A DNA stretch of 64,000 nucleotides. It comes from Lucinisca nassula (Eukaryota > Mollusca > Bivalvia > Lucinida > Lucinidae). The stretch spans positions 210,460,138 to 210,524,137 of the forward strand of contig OY757010.1 in NCBI GenBank assembly GCA_963580285.1, written 5' to 3'. Shown here piece after piece: positions 52,618 to 63,722 of this stretch. Below the pieces are notes generated by a model. The model was not told the origin of the DNA. It ran no database searches and saw only the letters and a list, made by a program, of their open reading frames with translations. Each line of letters opens with the position of its first letter. The first letter of the stretch is position 1. The position numbers and the translations under genes are program-made.

Positions 52618-54731
52618 TTTGTATGTGAATAACTTGGTAGGTGATGTAAAGGCAAATCCCAGAGACTTCTACAGATATATTAATAGCCAGAAGAAAGACA
52701 GGCAAGGTATCCCGCCCCTTAATAAAAGAGGGGACGGGGTTGCTGAATCAGACTCTGAAAGGGCAGAGGAACTAGTTGGTCAATTCAATGTGTGTGTGTG
52801 TGAATTCGGGTTTAACGTCGCTTTCAACAATTTTTCAGTCATATCACGACGGTGTCTGGTTGCGACAGGGAGCTCAATGCTCACATTTATAGTGCTGCCT
52901 CACTGAAGTATCATGTCCCAGACACATTACATGATACCACACCCAGTCACATTATCCTGACACTGGATCGACCAGTCCTAGCTCTACCCCGTAAATCTGA
53001 GTGCCAAACGAGGAGCAGCTAGCACCATTTTTAACGACTTTGGTATGTCGCGGCCCGGGGTCGAACCCCAGACCTCCCGTTCCCCGGAGCGGACACTCTA
53101 CCAACTGAGCTATCGGGGCCGGTTGGTCAATTCAATGATGCATTTAACAAAACTGAGTTCACGGAGGTCCCATTAACTGGAAGATCGGCCCCATTCATGA
53201 ATAATATTGAAGTGACAGCTGCAGGAGTGATCAAATTACTTCAAGGCTTAAACCCCAGTAAGGCCTTAGGACCTGATGAGCTTCATCCCAGAGTCCTGAA
53301 GGAACTAGCAAATGAGTTGGGTCCAGTTTTCGCACACTTGTTTCAACAGTCTCTTGATACGGGTGAAATCCCCAAAGAATGGCTCTTAGCAAACATTTGT
53401 CCACTCTTCAAAAAAAGGAGATGTGGCTCTCGCCCGCAATTATCGCCCTGTGTCTCTGACTTGTGTTCTGTGTAAATTGCTGGAACATATAGTCTGCTCA
53501 ACATCATGGCCCACTTGGACGAACATAAACTTTTGTCAGACGACAACATGCATTTAGGAAAAGGCACAGTTGTGAAACTCAGCTAAGCACAGTTATTAAT
53601 GACTGGGCAAAAATCTTGGACAAAGGGGGACAGGTGGACACATTTATTCTGGACTTCGAGAAGGCTTTTGACACCCCTCCTCATGAACTACTTAAATCTA
53701 AGTTATTTGGTTATGGAATTGGGGGAAAGACCCTAAAATGGATAGATTCCTTTCTTTGCTACAGAAAACAGCGGGTTGTTGTTAATGGTGAATCTTCGGA
53801 GTGGGCTCCAGTTTTGTCTGGAGTCCCGAAAGGGACCGTTCTTGGTCCACTTTTGTTCTCCCTGTACATCAATGATATTTCCACTGACATTGACTCAGAA
53901 ATAAGACTGTTCGCAGATGACTGTGTTTGTTACCGGGAAATTAGAGATGCAGATGACTCATTGAAACTTCAGGCTGACATAGATAGATTAGGATGTTGGG
54001 CACGTAAATGGGGCATGAGATTTCAGCCAGTTAAATGCAATATTATGCAGATAACTAGGAAGAGATCTAATCAAGTTGAGGCTTCTTACACCTTAGAGGG
54101 TACGGTCCTCGAGAATGTGGACTCGATTAAATACCTTGGAGTGACAATCTCACACAACTTGAGATGGAATACTCATATTAGCAACATGTGTACTAAGGCA
54201 AATAGAACGCTTGGTTTCCTGAGGCGAAATCTTCATCAGTGCCCTCAGGATGTAAAAGAGGCAGCATATAAAGGTCTTGTTCGCCCAATCTTGGAATATG
54301 GTAGTTGTATCTGGGACCCCAGTAGAGTGGTCCTTAACGATGAAATTGAGAAAGTTCAGAATAGAGCTGCTAGATTTGTAACAGGCAATTACTGCTTTGA
54401 AACTGGGAGCATGACTGGAATACTTGGAAAATTAAAATGGGAGTCTCTCAAGAAAAGGAGAAAAGACAGTAGGCTAATCCTTTTATACAAAGGTCTAAAG
54501 GGTGCTGCCAGCATTCCAACAGATGACCTTGTTCCCCCAGCTAGATACTGTAGAAATCACCATTCGTTGGCGTTTCAGACCCTTAGCGCAAGAACTGACA
54601 TTTATAAAGAGTCGTTCTTCCCCAGAACCATTAGAGATTGGAATGCCCTTCCCGATTCGATAATTTCGACAGCTGAAGGTGCTGATGATTGTGTAGCTAA
54701 ATTTACCTCTTTGGTTAGAGCTAGGGACTAA
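52618..54731 (+). pseudogene. CR1 reverse transcriptase (copy 1), interrupted and frameshifted
   Basis: Linker YVNNLVGDVKANPRDFYRYI, then the SINE insertion after ELVGQF, then KALGPDELHPRVLKELAN, an extra A near 53413, SLTCVLCKLLEHI, two single-base deletions (about 53498 and 53543 relative to copy 2), and an intact 371-codon rest: DFEKAFDTPPHELL (motif A), VLSGVPKGTVLGPLLFSLYI (motif B), RLFADDCVCYRE (motif C), YLGVTISHNLRWNTHI and a C-terminus ending SLVRARD. Motif B has Lys where copy 2 has Gln. Confidence 0.9.
52791..53121 (-). mobile_element. tRNA-derived SINE (Meta-SINE type) with 16-bp target duplication
   Basis: Minus-strand: GGCCCCGATAGCTCAGTTGG (A box), GGGGTTCGACCCC (B box), body with GAGGCAGCACTATAAATG and GTTGAAAGCGACGTTAAACC, and a CA-repeat tail (plus-strand TGTGTGTGTG). 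Flanked by GTTGGTCAATTCAATG at 52775-52790 and 53122-53137. The tRNA-like head is convincing but this is a retroposon, not a tRNA gene. The Meta-SINE assignment is from memory of the body sequence. Confidence 0.92.
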
Positions 54732-54849
54732 CTTCCCACATCACAGGTCCTGGTGTATGAATGTCATTTGACGTGTCACCAGTAACAATTCTGATTCTGA
54801 TTCAATTCTGATTCTGGTTACCCCTACGACATGTTAGCAGGCAAAACCC

Positions 54850-55055
54850 CACACCACCCGGGGTACGAGTTGACCAAAATAGGTACGAGTTGACTTGGGG
54901 GTACGAGGTGACCAAAGAACAGGTACGGGTTGACCAAAAACGGGTACGAATTGACAAAGGTACTAGTTGACAGGTTGACTTAGGTACGAGTTGACCAGTT
55001 ACCCTATACCTCTCGATCACAAACTCGATGCGCTACCACTGCACCAAAGGGCTTC
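54850..55055. repeat. GGTACGAGTTGACC repeat cluster with tRNA-like head
   Basis: Seven or eight copies of GTACGAGTTGAC(C) at irregular 18-35-base spacing (54858-55000). Next to it, on the minus strand, is CCCTTTGGTGCAGTGGTAGC (about 55054-55030), which looks like an A-box tRNA head. Nature unknown. Confidence 0.7.
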
Positions 55056-55256
55056 GTAGGCATTGATTGGTTGGTATGATGACAAGAGAGATAGTGCAAT
55101 AAAAGCAACAGCCACCAAACTAAACTCTAGACCTAGTTGTTGTTGTTGTATACCTATAAGGCATTTTTTCGCTGCCTATAAACTCATGGTACGTAAGTAA
55201 GTCACTTGTGCATTTCCCTATGTGAAAAACACATGATGCTCATAATACAATGACCT

Positions 55257-55928
55257 TCAAAATCTTTTAGTGCTCCTGATGTATTCCATCAGTGCATCTG
55301 TCAGTTCCTTCCTTCCTTGCTTACTAATGTCTTCAATCATGCCTGACAACACTTTCAAGTTAATGTCTGTTACCAATTTCACCTCCTCCCTGGCCAGAAT
55401 CTCTTCTACATTATACTCTAAAGTATCCCTTTCTGATTTAAATCTCTGACAGTGAAAAAGAAAATGATCCACATTCTCTTTCATGTTGCATGTCTCGCAC
55501 AAACTTGACTGATCTTTGTTAACTTTTGCCTGGTGATCATTTAAGATTGAATGTCCACACAGCACCTGATTTACTGCAGAGAAAGTCCTTCTGTCCCTAT
55601 CTCCATGACAGATCCTTTTTCCCACTTCCCCAATTATATCCTGCAATACATTCACTTTGTCTGAGCACTTGTACCTTCTTTCCCATTTTCCCCTTCCCTG
55701 TGATTTACACTCCCGTACTGCTTCTTTCTTGTCCAGGGTCGGTTTTACCTCATTATTTTTAATCATCTCTGATGCTGCCGCCTTTGCTTGTTGATCTGCC
55801 AACTCATTCCCCTCAATATCTTTGTGTCCCGGCAACCAATGAACTTTGACAATATTCTCCCTACACCTTACCTTTGCTAAACTCTCCTTGATGCTGAGAA
55901 CTGTTTCAATCTTGTTAGTTGGCATTTC
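55257..55928 (-). CDS. RNase H C-terminal part and tail, minus element
   Basis: In-frame continuation of 59112 after removing the insertion: MPTNKIETVLSIKESLAK, then VKVHWLPGHKDIEGNELADQ with the fourth catalytic Asp, a zinc-knuckle-like CETCNMKENVDHFLFHC, and a basic end (RSTKRF, stop at 55257). 222 codons without a break. It is part of a split, non-functional element. Confidence 0.88.
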   Translation of the reverse strand, partial: EMPTNKIETVLSIKESLAKVRCRENIVKVHWLPGHKDIEGNELADQQAKAAASEMIKNNEVKPTLDKKEAVRECKSQGRGKWERRYKCSDKVNVLQDIIGEVGKRICHGDRDRRTFSAVNQVLCGHSILNDHQAKVNKDQSSLCETCNMKENVDHFLFHCQRFKSERDTLEYNVEEILAREEVKLVTDINLKVLSGMIEDISKQGRKELTDALMEYIRSTKRF

Positions 55929-58900
55929 TGTAAACGAACCAGATGAGGACTGTAAACAGAAATGGAAAATGAATAAAGCCGACTGGGAATTATTCCGTAA
56001 TTTATGTGAAGAAGAGTTATCAATTGATCATTTTAATGAATCATCCGACATTGTTTCTGATTTCACAGATACACTTATTAACATATCAGAACAATGCATT
56101 CCAAAGACCTCCACAAATACTAAGAAAAGCAAGCCTTGGTTTAATAATGACTGCAAAGAAGCTATTAAAAAGCGTAAACAGGCTCTAAATAAGTTCTACA
56201 AAAATCCCACTTCAGAAAAGCTCAACGACGTAAAAGTTTTTAGAGCTAAAGCTCGGCGAACAATCCGAGCTTCCAAACGAAAGTCATGGAGAGAATATGT
56301 CTCCAAATTGAACTATAAAACCCCCATGAAAAAGGTTTGGGATATGGTACGAAAAATTTCAGGAAAAACAAAGTCTTCTAGTTTTACACATTTAAATACT
56401 GAATTTGACACAATATCTTCAACAAAAAAAGATATTTCAGATACTCTTGGGCACGCATTCTTGAGAAATTCATCATCACGTAATTATTCTGACACTTCTA
56501 AAAATTTCAAAAAGGACCAAGAGAAAAGAAATCTAAACTTTAAATCCCTTAATCACGAAGAATACAACAAACCTTTTAACTTATCCGAACTCGTTGAAGC
56601 CATTGAAAAATCACATGATACGGCAACCGGCCCCGATGAAATTCATTATCAGATGCTTAAGCATCTGCCAAAAAGTTCTCTTACAACACTTTTAGATATC
56701 TTTAATAATATTTGGGAAACGGGGGTCTGTCCTGAGAGCTGGCGTGTAGCTACAGTTGTACCAATTCCGAAACCAGGGAAAGATCATGCAGAACCTACAA
56801 ATTATCGTCCGATAGCTTTGACAAGTTGTTTGTGTAAAACATTGGAGAGAATGATAAACAAGAGATTAGTCTGGTACTTAGAGTCCAACAACCTCATTTC
56901 AGAATATCAATCGGGCTTTCGTTCGGAACGTAGTACCAATGACAATTTAATAAGACTAGAAACATTTATACGAGATGCTTTTATTAACAAAGAACACGTA
57001 GTAGCTGTCTTTTTCGACTTGGAGAAAGCATATGATACAACATGGCGTTATGGAATATTGAAAGATCTACATAACATTGGCTTAAGAGGAAAACTTCCCA
57101 GTTTTATTGAAAGCTTTTTAGGGGAGCGCATGTTTCAGGTGCGTGTGGGGTCTACCGTGTCAGATTTCTATGATCAAGAACAGGGTGTCCCACAGGGTAG
57201 TATTCTTTCAACTACGCTATTTAACATCAAAATAAACAATATTGTACAATGTTTGGACGACAAAACTGATTGTTCATTGTATGTTGATGATTTTTGTATA
57301 TGTTACCGTTCAAAAAATATGAAAACAATTGAACGAAAGTTACAACAAAATTTAAAAAGAATAGAAGAATGGACTGATGAAAATGGTTTCAAGTTCTCCA
57401 AGTCGAAAACGCAGTGTGTTCATTTTTGTAAACTACGGAAGAAACATGAACATCCTTCCCTGATTTTATACGGATCACAAATTCCTGTTGTTGAAGAAGC
57501 CAAATTTCTTGGGGTCATATTTGATCAAAAGTTATCTTTTATTCCCCATATTAAATATCTTAAAGCGAAATGCTTAAAAGCTTTGAATCTTTTGAAAGTT
57601 TTAGCTCATACAAGTTGGGGAGCAGATCGGTATACTTTATTACATCTTTACCGGTCTTTAATAAGATCTAAATTAGATTATGGGTCTGTTGTTTATGGTT
57701 CTGCCAGAAAGTCCTATTTAAAATCCTTGGATACTATCCATCACCAAGGCCTTCGTCTGGCCATGGGAGCCTTCCGTACTTCTCCCGTATTAAGCCTTTA
57801 TGTAGAAGCAGGTGAACCAACTTTAACCTCGCGCAGAGAGAAACTTTCTCTTCAGTATGCTATTAGACTTGCTGCAAATCCATCTAACCCGGCATCCAAA
57901 ATTTCATTTCCACCTCAATTTGTAGATAAGTATGAAACAAAACCCACAGCAATCAAACCTTTTGGATTACGTATTTTACCACTGCTAGAAAATTCAGGTA
58001 TCGACCTTAAAAATATTCAAAAACATGAAACGGCCGAAGTTCCATCTTGGTGTATTAAAAAACCTTCTATTCTGTTCGACTTACATGATGGCAAAAAATC
58101 CGAATCAAATCCAATACTTCTCAAACAAAACTTTCAGGTACTGCAGTCACGTTACAATGATTACCAGCAAGTCTATACTGATGGTTCCAAAGAAGGAGAT
58201 AAAGTTGGTTGTGCGTATGTTTCTAAAGATACGCACAAAACCATGCGCCTTCCAGATGGTTCATCTATTTTTACAGCTGAAGCCAAAGCAATAGACCTAG
58301 CTTTAGATTTTATCAGTTCTTCAACAATTCAAAAAGCAATTATATTTTCTGATTCACTTTCTGTGCTTAAGGCTTTAGACCATTCGTCATCTAAAAATCC
58401 TCAAATTCAAAAATTGATCGAAAGGCATCATGAAATTTCTAAAAAACACCAAATCTTGTTTTGTTGGCTTCCGAGCCATATTGGCATTGTCGGCAATGAA
58501 TGTGCTGACAAGAAAGCAAAGGAATCGCTCAATCTTGATCCATTTGTTTTTAAAATTCCTTTTAATAATTTTAAACCATTTATCAACAGATACATCTTGT
58601 CGGAATGGCAAGGCGAATGGGACCGTGCAATAAATAACAAACTCCGGGCCATTAAACCTGTCGTTAGTACAAAATGCTCTCCTCCACAGTTTTCCAGAAA
58701 AGAGGACGTAGTATTAACACGACTGCGCATCGGCCATACTAGAGTTACTCATTCTTTTATTTTTAATGGTGATGATCAGCCTTCTTGTGTAGGTTGTGAT
58801 CAGCCATTCACTGTGAAACATATCTTAATTGACTGTGTTGACTTTTCACCCTCACGTATTTTATATTTCAAAGCTGACACTTTGCAACAACTGTTTCGAG

Positions 58901-58962
58901 ATGTACCTGTTGATAATATTATTTTATTCTTAAAAGAAATTGGACTTTTTCATAAGATTTAA
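55929..58962 (+). CDS. Reverse transcriptase-RNase H polyprotein, plus element
   Basis: About 1010 codons without a stop. Linker SKPWFNNDCKEAIKKRKQAL, then TGPDEIHYQMLKHLPKS, NYRPIALTSCLCKTLERMI, AVFFDLEKAYDTTWRYGIL (motif A), QGVPQGSILSTTLFNIKINN (motif B), CSLYVDDFCICYRS (motif C, YVDD not FADD), FLGVIFDQKLSFIPHI. The RNase H has VYTDGSKEGD (Asp), FTAEAKAIDLAL (Glu), IFSDSLSVLKAL (Asp) and GIVGNECADKKAKE (Asp). A CVGCDQPFTVKHILIDC zinc-knuckle lies near the end. The frame runs back to 55846, but 55846-55928 belongs to the antisense of the host element, so the first 28 residues of that open frame are chimeric. Without an endonuclease it is probably immobile. Confidence 0.92.
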
Positions 58963-59111
58963 CTGTTTCAGATTTTTATACATTATCATTCTGACTTTTT
59001 ACTTTTAATATCATCATAATTATTCTTGCCGTTTAACCATTAACCGTTTGACGCTTATGACCCACAAAGAGGGTTGACGCGGCGTTAAACACGAAATCAT
59101 CATCATCATCA
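55929..59111 (+). mobile_element. RT/RNase H non-LTR retrotransposon (plus), 5'-truncated, 13-bp target duplication
   Basis: Full 3' end with (ATC)n tail at 59093-59111; the endonuclease region is missing. The coding part is uninterrupted. The youngest large element in this nest. Confidence 0.92.
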
Positions 59112-61045
59112 TAGTTGGCATTTCAGTACTGAAAGCAGTCTTAATAGCTGGTTGACAATCGGTCAGAATATGAACTACTCTGCCTTTGAAGTCTAGATCA
59201 GCCAAGAATTCTAGCCCGATCTGTATACCTACCAATTCTCCAGTATAATTGTTACCTATAGGAGAAACTCCCTTGTTCATCAAAACTGGTGTGCTGGAGT
59301 AACCCTCAAGGTAGACCACAGCACCAGCTCCAGTCGGACCTGGATTACCTAATGCTGATCCATCTGTGAACATTAATACATCGTTTTTATCACAATTGCT
59401 AAGAAGCTCTAATATATTTTCTTTCTGTTCTTCCTTGGAGAATGTGAATTCTTCCTTGTGTACACTTCCTGTCTCTTTAATGAGCCCCATCAATTCCTTG
59501 GTATATCTGAATTCCTTCTCAATGTTCTCAAACTCTAACATTCCCTTCAATTCCCTAAACCTAGACATCAATAAATGAAAAATAGTAGCTCTTCTACCCA
59601 CAGTTTTATCCCCCTCTATCCATTCATCAAACTCTTCCCTGAGAGGATCATCTTCATACTTGGCACTGATTCTGATGACTTCTTGTGCTTGTCTTATCTT
59701 CAGCTGTAGGTCTATAGGCATGGTGTTTGTCCAGACTTCCAAAGCTTCTGTGCTGGTACTGTTCAAACAACCTGATGCCTTTAGCATCGCTGACCTCTGA
59801 ACCTTTCCAAACTCCTTACTGCTTTCTTCAAGGGACTCGACTGTCACAGCTGCTCCATACTCCATAACCGGAAGAACCAAGGATTTGTAGAGTCTCATAT
59901 ACACTGTTTGGCTGCATCCTCTATGTCCTTGAACGAAATTATCAAGACATTTCAAGGCACTGAAACCAGCCTTTGTTTTCTGTTGAATATGTTCGTGAAA
60001 GTTTAATTTATCGTCTACTGTGACACCCAGAATTTTCTTTGAATTGGTTGTTTTTAAAACACTCTCGCCTAACTTCACCTCTGCCTTCACTTCTGAATCT
60101 CTGCCGTTATGTTTAAATACCATTATCTCCGTCTTATCCGGTGCAATCAACATATTCCATCTCCTACACCAATCTACCACAGATGCCAGTTTATCATTCA
60201 ACGCAGCACAACTTTCCGCCACTGATGTATTACTTTCCCAAACACAGCTATCATCTGCAAATTCTGCATGATTACCTACCACTTCCTTCATTGAATCACT
60301 TGTATACAGATTACAAAGCACTGGACTGATAACTGATCCTTGCGGTATGCCTACTGCAGACTGGAATGTAGGAGATGTAAAATTGTTCACTTTCAGGAAG
60401 TACTTCCGGTCTATAAGGAAGTTTTTAAGGTATAGCCATAATCTGCCACTAATCCCACTTTCAAATGCCTTTTTCAATAAACCTGCTCTCCATATTCTTT
60501 CATAACAAGACTCATAATCTATCACTGCGAGCACTGTACTTTCCTTCCTATTCCTTGCTTCTGAAACTGAATTACACAGCCTTAAAAGAGACTGAACACA
60601 TGACTTTTGCTTCCTATATGCGTACTGAGTTCTTGCTATACCACCTTCAATTTCCAACTTCCAAATCAGTCTTTTGCTGATAACTCTTTCCATAATCTTA
60701 CCTATCGCACTTTCTAAAGTAATTGGCCTATACGATCTAACACTGTTATAGTTTGTCTTTCCGGGTTTGGGAAGCATTACCTTTGGGACTAACTTGAAAT
60801 CATCAGGCAGTACACCTTCTGTATTAAATAGTGTAAACCATTCACAATGGCTTCACCACCCCTTTTCAATAAAATATTAAACACTTTTTCTTCAGGGCTA
60901 GGTGCACTATTATTTTGCAGTTGAGAAATAGCTGCTTCCACTTCTTCAATGTGAATATCACTATTTTCATGACCACATGTTTCTGAGAAATTTTCCTCTT
61001 GAATCACCGTTTCCTCTAACCTTAATCTATCTAGACCTACCAATA
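59112..61045 (-). pseudogene. Reverse transcriptase and RNase H N-terminal part, minus element
   Basis: After a frameshifted N-terminal piece (60789-61043, EEVEAAISQLQNNSAPSPEE) the main frame reads LPKPGKTNYNSVRSYRPITL, VIDYESCYERIW (motif A), VGIPQGSVISPVLCNLYTSD (motif B), AEFADDSCVWESN (motif C), KILGVTVDDKLNFHEHI, and an RNase H domain with MFTDGSALGNPG (Asp), NNYTGELVGIQ (Glu) and HILTDCQPAIK (Asp), up to FSTEMPT where the other element begins. The last 30 codons of the annotated open frame (down to 59020) belong to the inserted element. I/R1-like elements with RNase H are the closest group; the exact clade is uncertain. Confidence 0.88.
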
Positions 61046-61129
61046 TTTCACAACTGTTGTGTTTTGTTTACATTGCCGAAAATTGGTCTGTTGGCTATTT
61101 GCCTAATTGTCGTGCAAATCTGGGCGAAT

Positions 61130-61560
61130 ACTAATGTCCGGGAATTGTCCGGGAAATGACCGGCAATTGTCCGGGAAAAGTGGGGAAGTGGTGCGTTATC
61201 CCTAATGTCTCCAATTCGGGTGGTCAAAAATTAATGAAATTAATATCAAATAAAATTTTAAGCTCCATTCTAAAAGATTATTAAAAATTATTTTTCATTT
61301 TTTACATTTTAAGGGTCCATTTCTAGAGTTAATTTGTCCGGGAAATTCCTGGATTGTGACCTTGATGTTGTGGTATAGGTGCCTAAACCCCAATATCTCG
61401 ACTTCGGGTGGTCAGAAATTAATAAAAATAGTATCAAATACAAGTTTTAGCTCCATTCTAAAACATTATTAAAAATTATTTTTCATTTTTAATATTTTAG
61501 GGGTCCGTGTTTTTATGTTGATTTGTCCGAAAAATTCCCGGATTGTGTCCTGGATGTTGT
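61130..61560. repeat. Two-unit tandem duplication (about 180 bp) with TCCGGGAA motifs
   Basis: AATTCGGGTGGTCAAAAATT (61212) recurs as ACTTCGGGTGGTCAGAAATT (61400), each followed by AGCTCCATTCTAAAA and TTATTTTTCATTTTT. Preceded by several GTCCGGGAA(A/T) copies at 61137-61180. Non-coding. Confidence 0.75.
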
Positions 61561-61566
61561 GGGTAG

Positions 61567-63222
61567 TCAGAATCAGAATCAGAATTGTTACTGGTGACAC
61601 GTCAAATGACATTCATACACCCGGACATGTGATGTGGGAAGTTAGTCCCTAGCTCTAACCAAAGAGGTAACTTTAGCTACACAATCATCAGCACCTTCAG
61701 CTGTCGAAATAATCGAATCGGGAAGGGCATTCCAATCTCTAATAGTTCTGGGGAAGAACGACTCTTTATAAATGTCAGTTCTTGCGCTAAGGGTCTGAAA
61801 CGCCAACGAATGGTGATTTCTACAGTGTCGAGCTGGGGGAACAAGGTCATCTGTTGGAATGCTGGCAGCACCCTTTAGACATTTGTATGAAAGGATTAGC
61901 CTACTGTCTTTTCTCCTTTTCTTGAGAGACTCCCATTTTAATTTTCCAAGTATTCCAGTCATGCTCCCAGTTTCAAAACAGTAATTGCCTGTTACAAATC
62001 TAGCAGCTCTATTCTGAACTTTCTCAATTTCATCGTTAAGGACCACTTCACTGGGGTCCCAGATGCAACTACCATATTCCAAGATTGGGCGAACAAGACC
62101 TTTATATGCTGCCTCTTTTACACCCTGGGGGCACTGATGAAGATTTCGCCTCAGGAAACCAAGCATTCTATTTGCCTTAGTACACATGTTGCTAATATGA
62201 GTATTCCATCTCAAGTTGTGCTAGATTGTCACTCCAAGGTATTTAATGGAGTCCACATTCTCGAGGACCATTCCCTCTTAGGTGTAAGAAGCCTCAACTT
62301 TATTAGATCTCTTCCTAGTTATCTGCATAATATTGCATTTAACTGGCTGAAATCTCATGCCCCATTTACGTGCCCAACATCCTAATCTACCTATGTCAGC
62401 TTGAAGTTTCAATGAGTCATCTGTATCTCTAATTTCCCGGTAACAAACACAGTCATCTGCGAACAGTCTTATTTCTGAGTCAATGTCAGTGGAAATATCA
62501 TTGATGTACAGGGAGAACAAAAGTGGACCAAGAACGGTCCCTTGCGGGACTCCAGACAAAACTGGAGCCCACTCCGAAGATTCACCATTAACAACAACCC
62601 GCTGTTTTCTGTAGCAAAGAAAGGAATCTATCCATTTTAGGGTCTTTCCCCAAATCCATAACCAAATAACTTAGATTTAAGTAGTTCATGAGGAGAGGTG
62701 TCAAAAGCCTTCTCGAAGTCCAGAATAAATGTGTCCACCTGTCCCCCTTTGTCCAAGATTTTTGCCCAGTCATTAATAACTGTGCTTAGCTGAGTTTCAC
62801 AACTGTGCCTTTTCCTAAATGCATGTTGTCTGTCTGACAAAAGTTTATGTTCGTCCAAGTGGGCCATGATGTTCGAGCAGACTATATGTTCCAGTAATTT
62901 ACACAGAACACAAGTCAGAGACACAGGGCGATAATTACGGGCAAGAGCCCTATCTCCTTTTTTGAAGAGTGGACAGATGTTTGCTAAGAGCCATTCTTTG
63001 GGGATTTCACCCGTATCAAGAGACTGCTGAAACAAGTGTGCAAAAACTGGACCAACTCATTTGCTAGTTCCTTCAGGACTCTAGGATGAAGCTCATCAGG
63101 TCCTAAGGCCTTACTGGGGTTTAAGCCTTGAAGTAATTTGATCACTCCTGCAGCTGTCACAACAATATTATTCATGAATGGGGCCGATCTTCCAGTCAAT
63201 GGGACCTCCGTGACAGAGGTTT
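61567..63222 (-). mobile_element. CR1 retrotransposon copy 2, RT part
   Basis: Minus-strand sister of copy 1, with the (AATCAG)n tail complement at 61567-61584. Covers the RT to GRSAPFMNNI near 63170; the endonuclease region that should follow is absent, replaced by a Penelope-like fragment. Confidence 0.88.
61642..63199 (-). pseudogene. CR1 reverse transcriptase, copy 2, broken
   Basis: Segments 62984-63199, 62637-63035, 62278-62559 and 61642-62214 together read the same protein as copy 1, including DFEKAFDTSPHELL, GVPQGTVLGPLLFSLYINDI and RLFADDCVCYRE. Breaks: frameshift near 63040, a frameshift after DLGKDPK/GFGERP near 62650, a TAA in the EGTVLE region (about 62277) and a TAG in VTI-HNLRWN (about 62220). 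It is useful as a reference for the lost bases in copy 1. Confidence 0.9.
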
Positions 63223-63722
63223 AAAGTAGAAGTAAAACAAAGATCAGGAATTGATACAATTAACTTACTCCACCCATAAAAGACACCAAAGGGAAAGAAA
63301 TACAAACATTAAGCGACTAGACCATAATGGAAACCTAAACAAAGGAAGGCCATAAGGACAGTTACTTTCCCACAAAATGGCCATATGGCCATCCAAAACC
63401 AAAAGACACAAGTGATACACACAGTAAGTAACAAACAACAACATAAATAAATCGCCACAGAAGAGCCGCCTTGGAACGGTCAGTGGAAGATTTCCACTGG
63501 GGGGCTTCGATTTTACGTGGCCACAATCCTCGCCCTTACTTCCGTCGTGATTTAGACAAATAATTTGTTCAGTCCGCATGAAGGCCTCCTAACTCATCAG
63601 TGCAACATCTCCGTGAACACAAAAATCAAAGAACCACAGGGGTGAGACAACGGTGAGGACTCGACAGCAAGAAACCACTGAAATGCTGGAGCAAAAGAAA
63701 ACCAACAGTTAGACTCCGATGA
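63223..63722 (-). mobile_element. Penelope-like 3'-end fragment in CR1 copy 2
   Basis: About 500 bases of the Penelope-like 3' part, from plus-strand AAAGTAGAAGTAAAACAAAG to ACAGTTAGACTCCGATGAG, very similar to copy B. Contains no RT motif. Confidence 0.88.

Larger units (their letters stand above)
51393..54817 (+). mobile_element. CR1-clade non-LTR retrotransposon copy 1, 5'-truncated
   Basis: Starts in a PHD-finger segment (CHWICPKCEVCNFSDSFFDE), followed by an AP-endonuclease and RT. It ends in a 3' ATTCTGATTCTG repeat tail (54788-54817), a hallmark of CR1. A SINE is inserted at 52791-53121 and three single-base indels break the RT frame. Confidence 0.9.
55133..61050 (-). mobile_element. 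RT/RNase H non-LTR retrotransposon (minus), split by another retrotransposon
   Basis: 3' end with (CAA)n at 55137-55151, RNase H C-terminal part at 55257-55928, rest of RNase H and RT at 59112-61045. 5' truncated before the endonuclease. The inserted plus-strand element is 55929-59111, with TAGTTGGCATTTC duplicated at 55916-55928 and 59112-59124. Confidence 0.9.

Noticed and set aside
53045..53121. tRNA gene (good A and B boxes on the minus strand)
   Set aside because: Head of a retroposed SINE: it continues into a SINE body and has a 16-bp target duplication. The same applies to 47380-47459, 35600-35654 and 13440-13491.
55846..55928. Start of the 1038-codon open frame as the N-terminus of the plus-strand RT
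   Set aside because: These bases lie outside the target-site duplication and are antisense to the host element's RNase H, so the extension is chance read-through.
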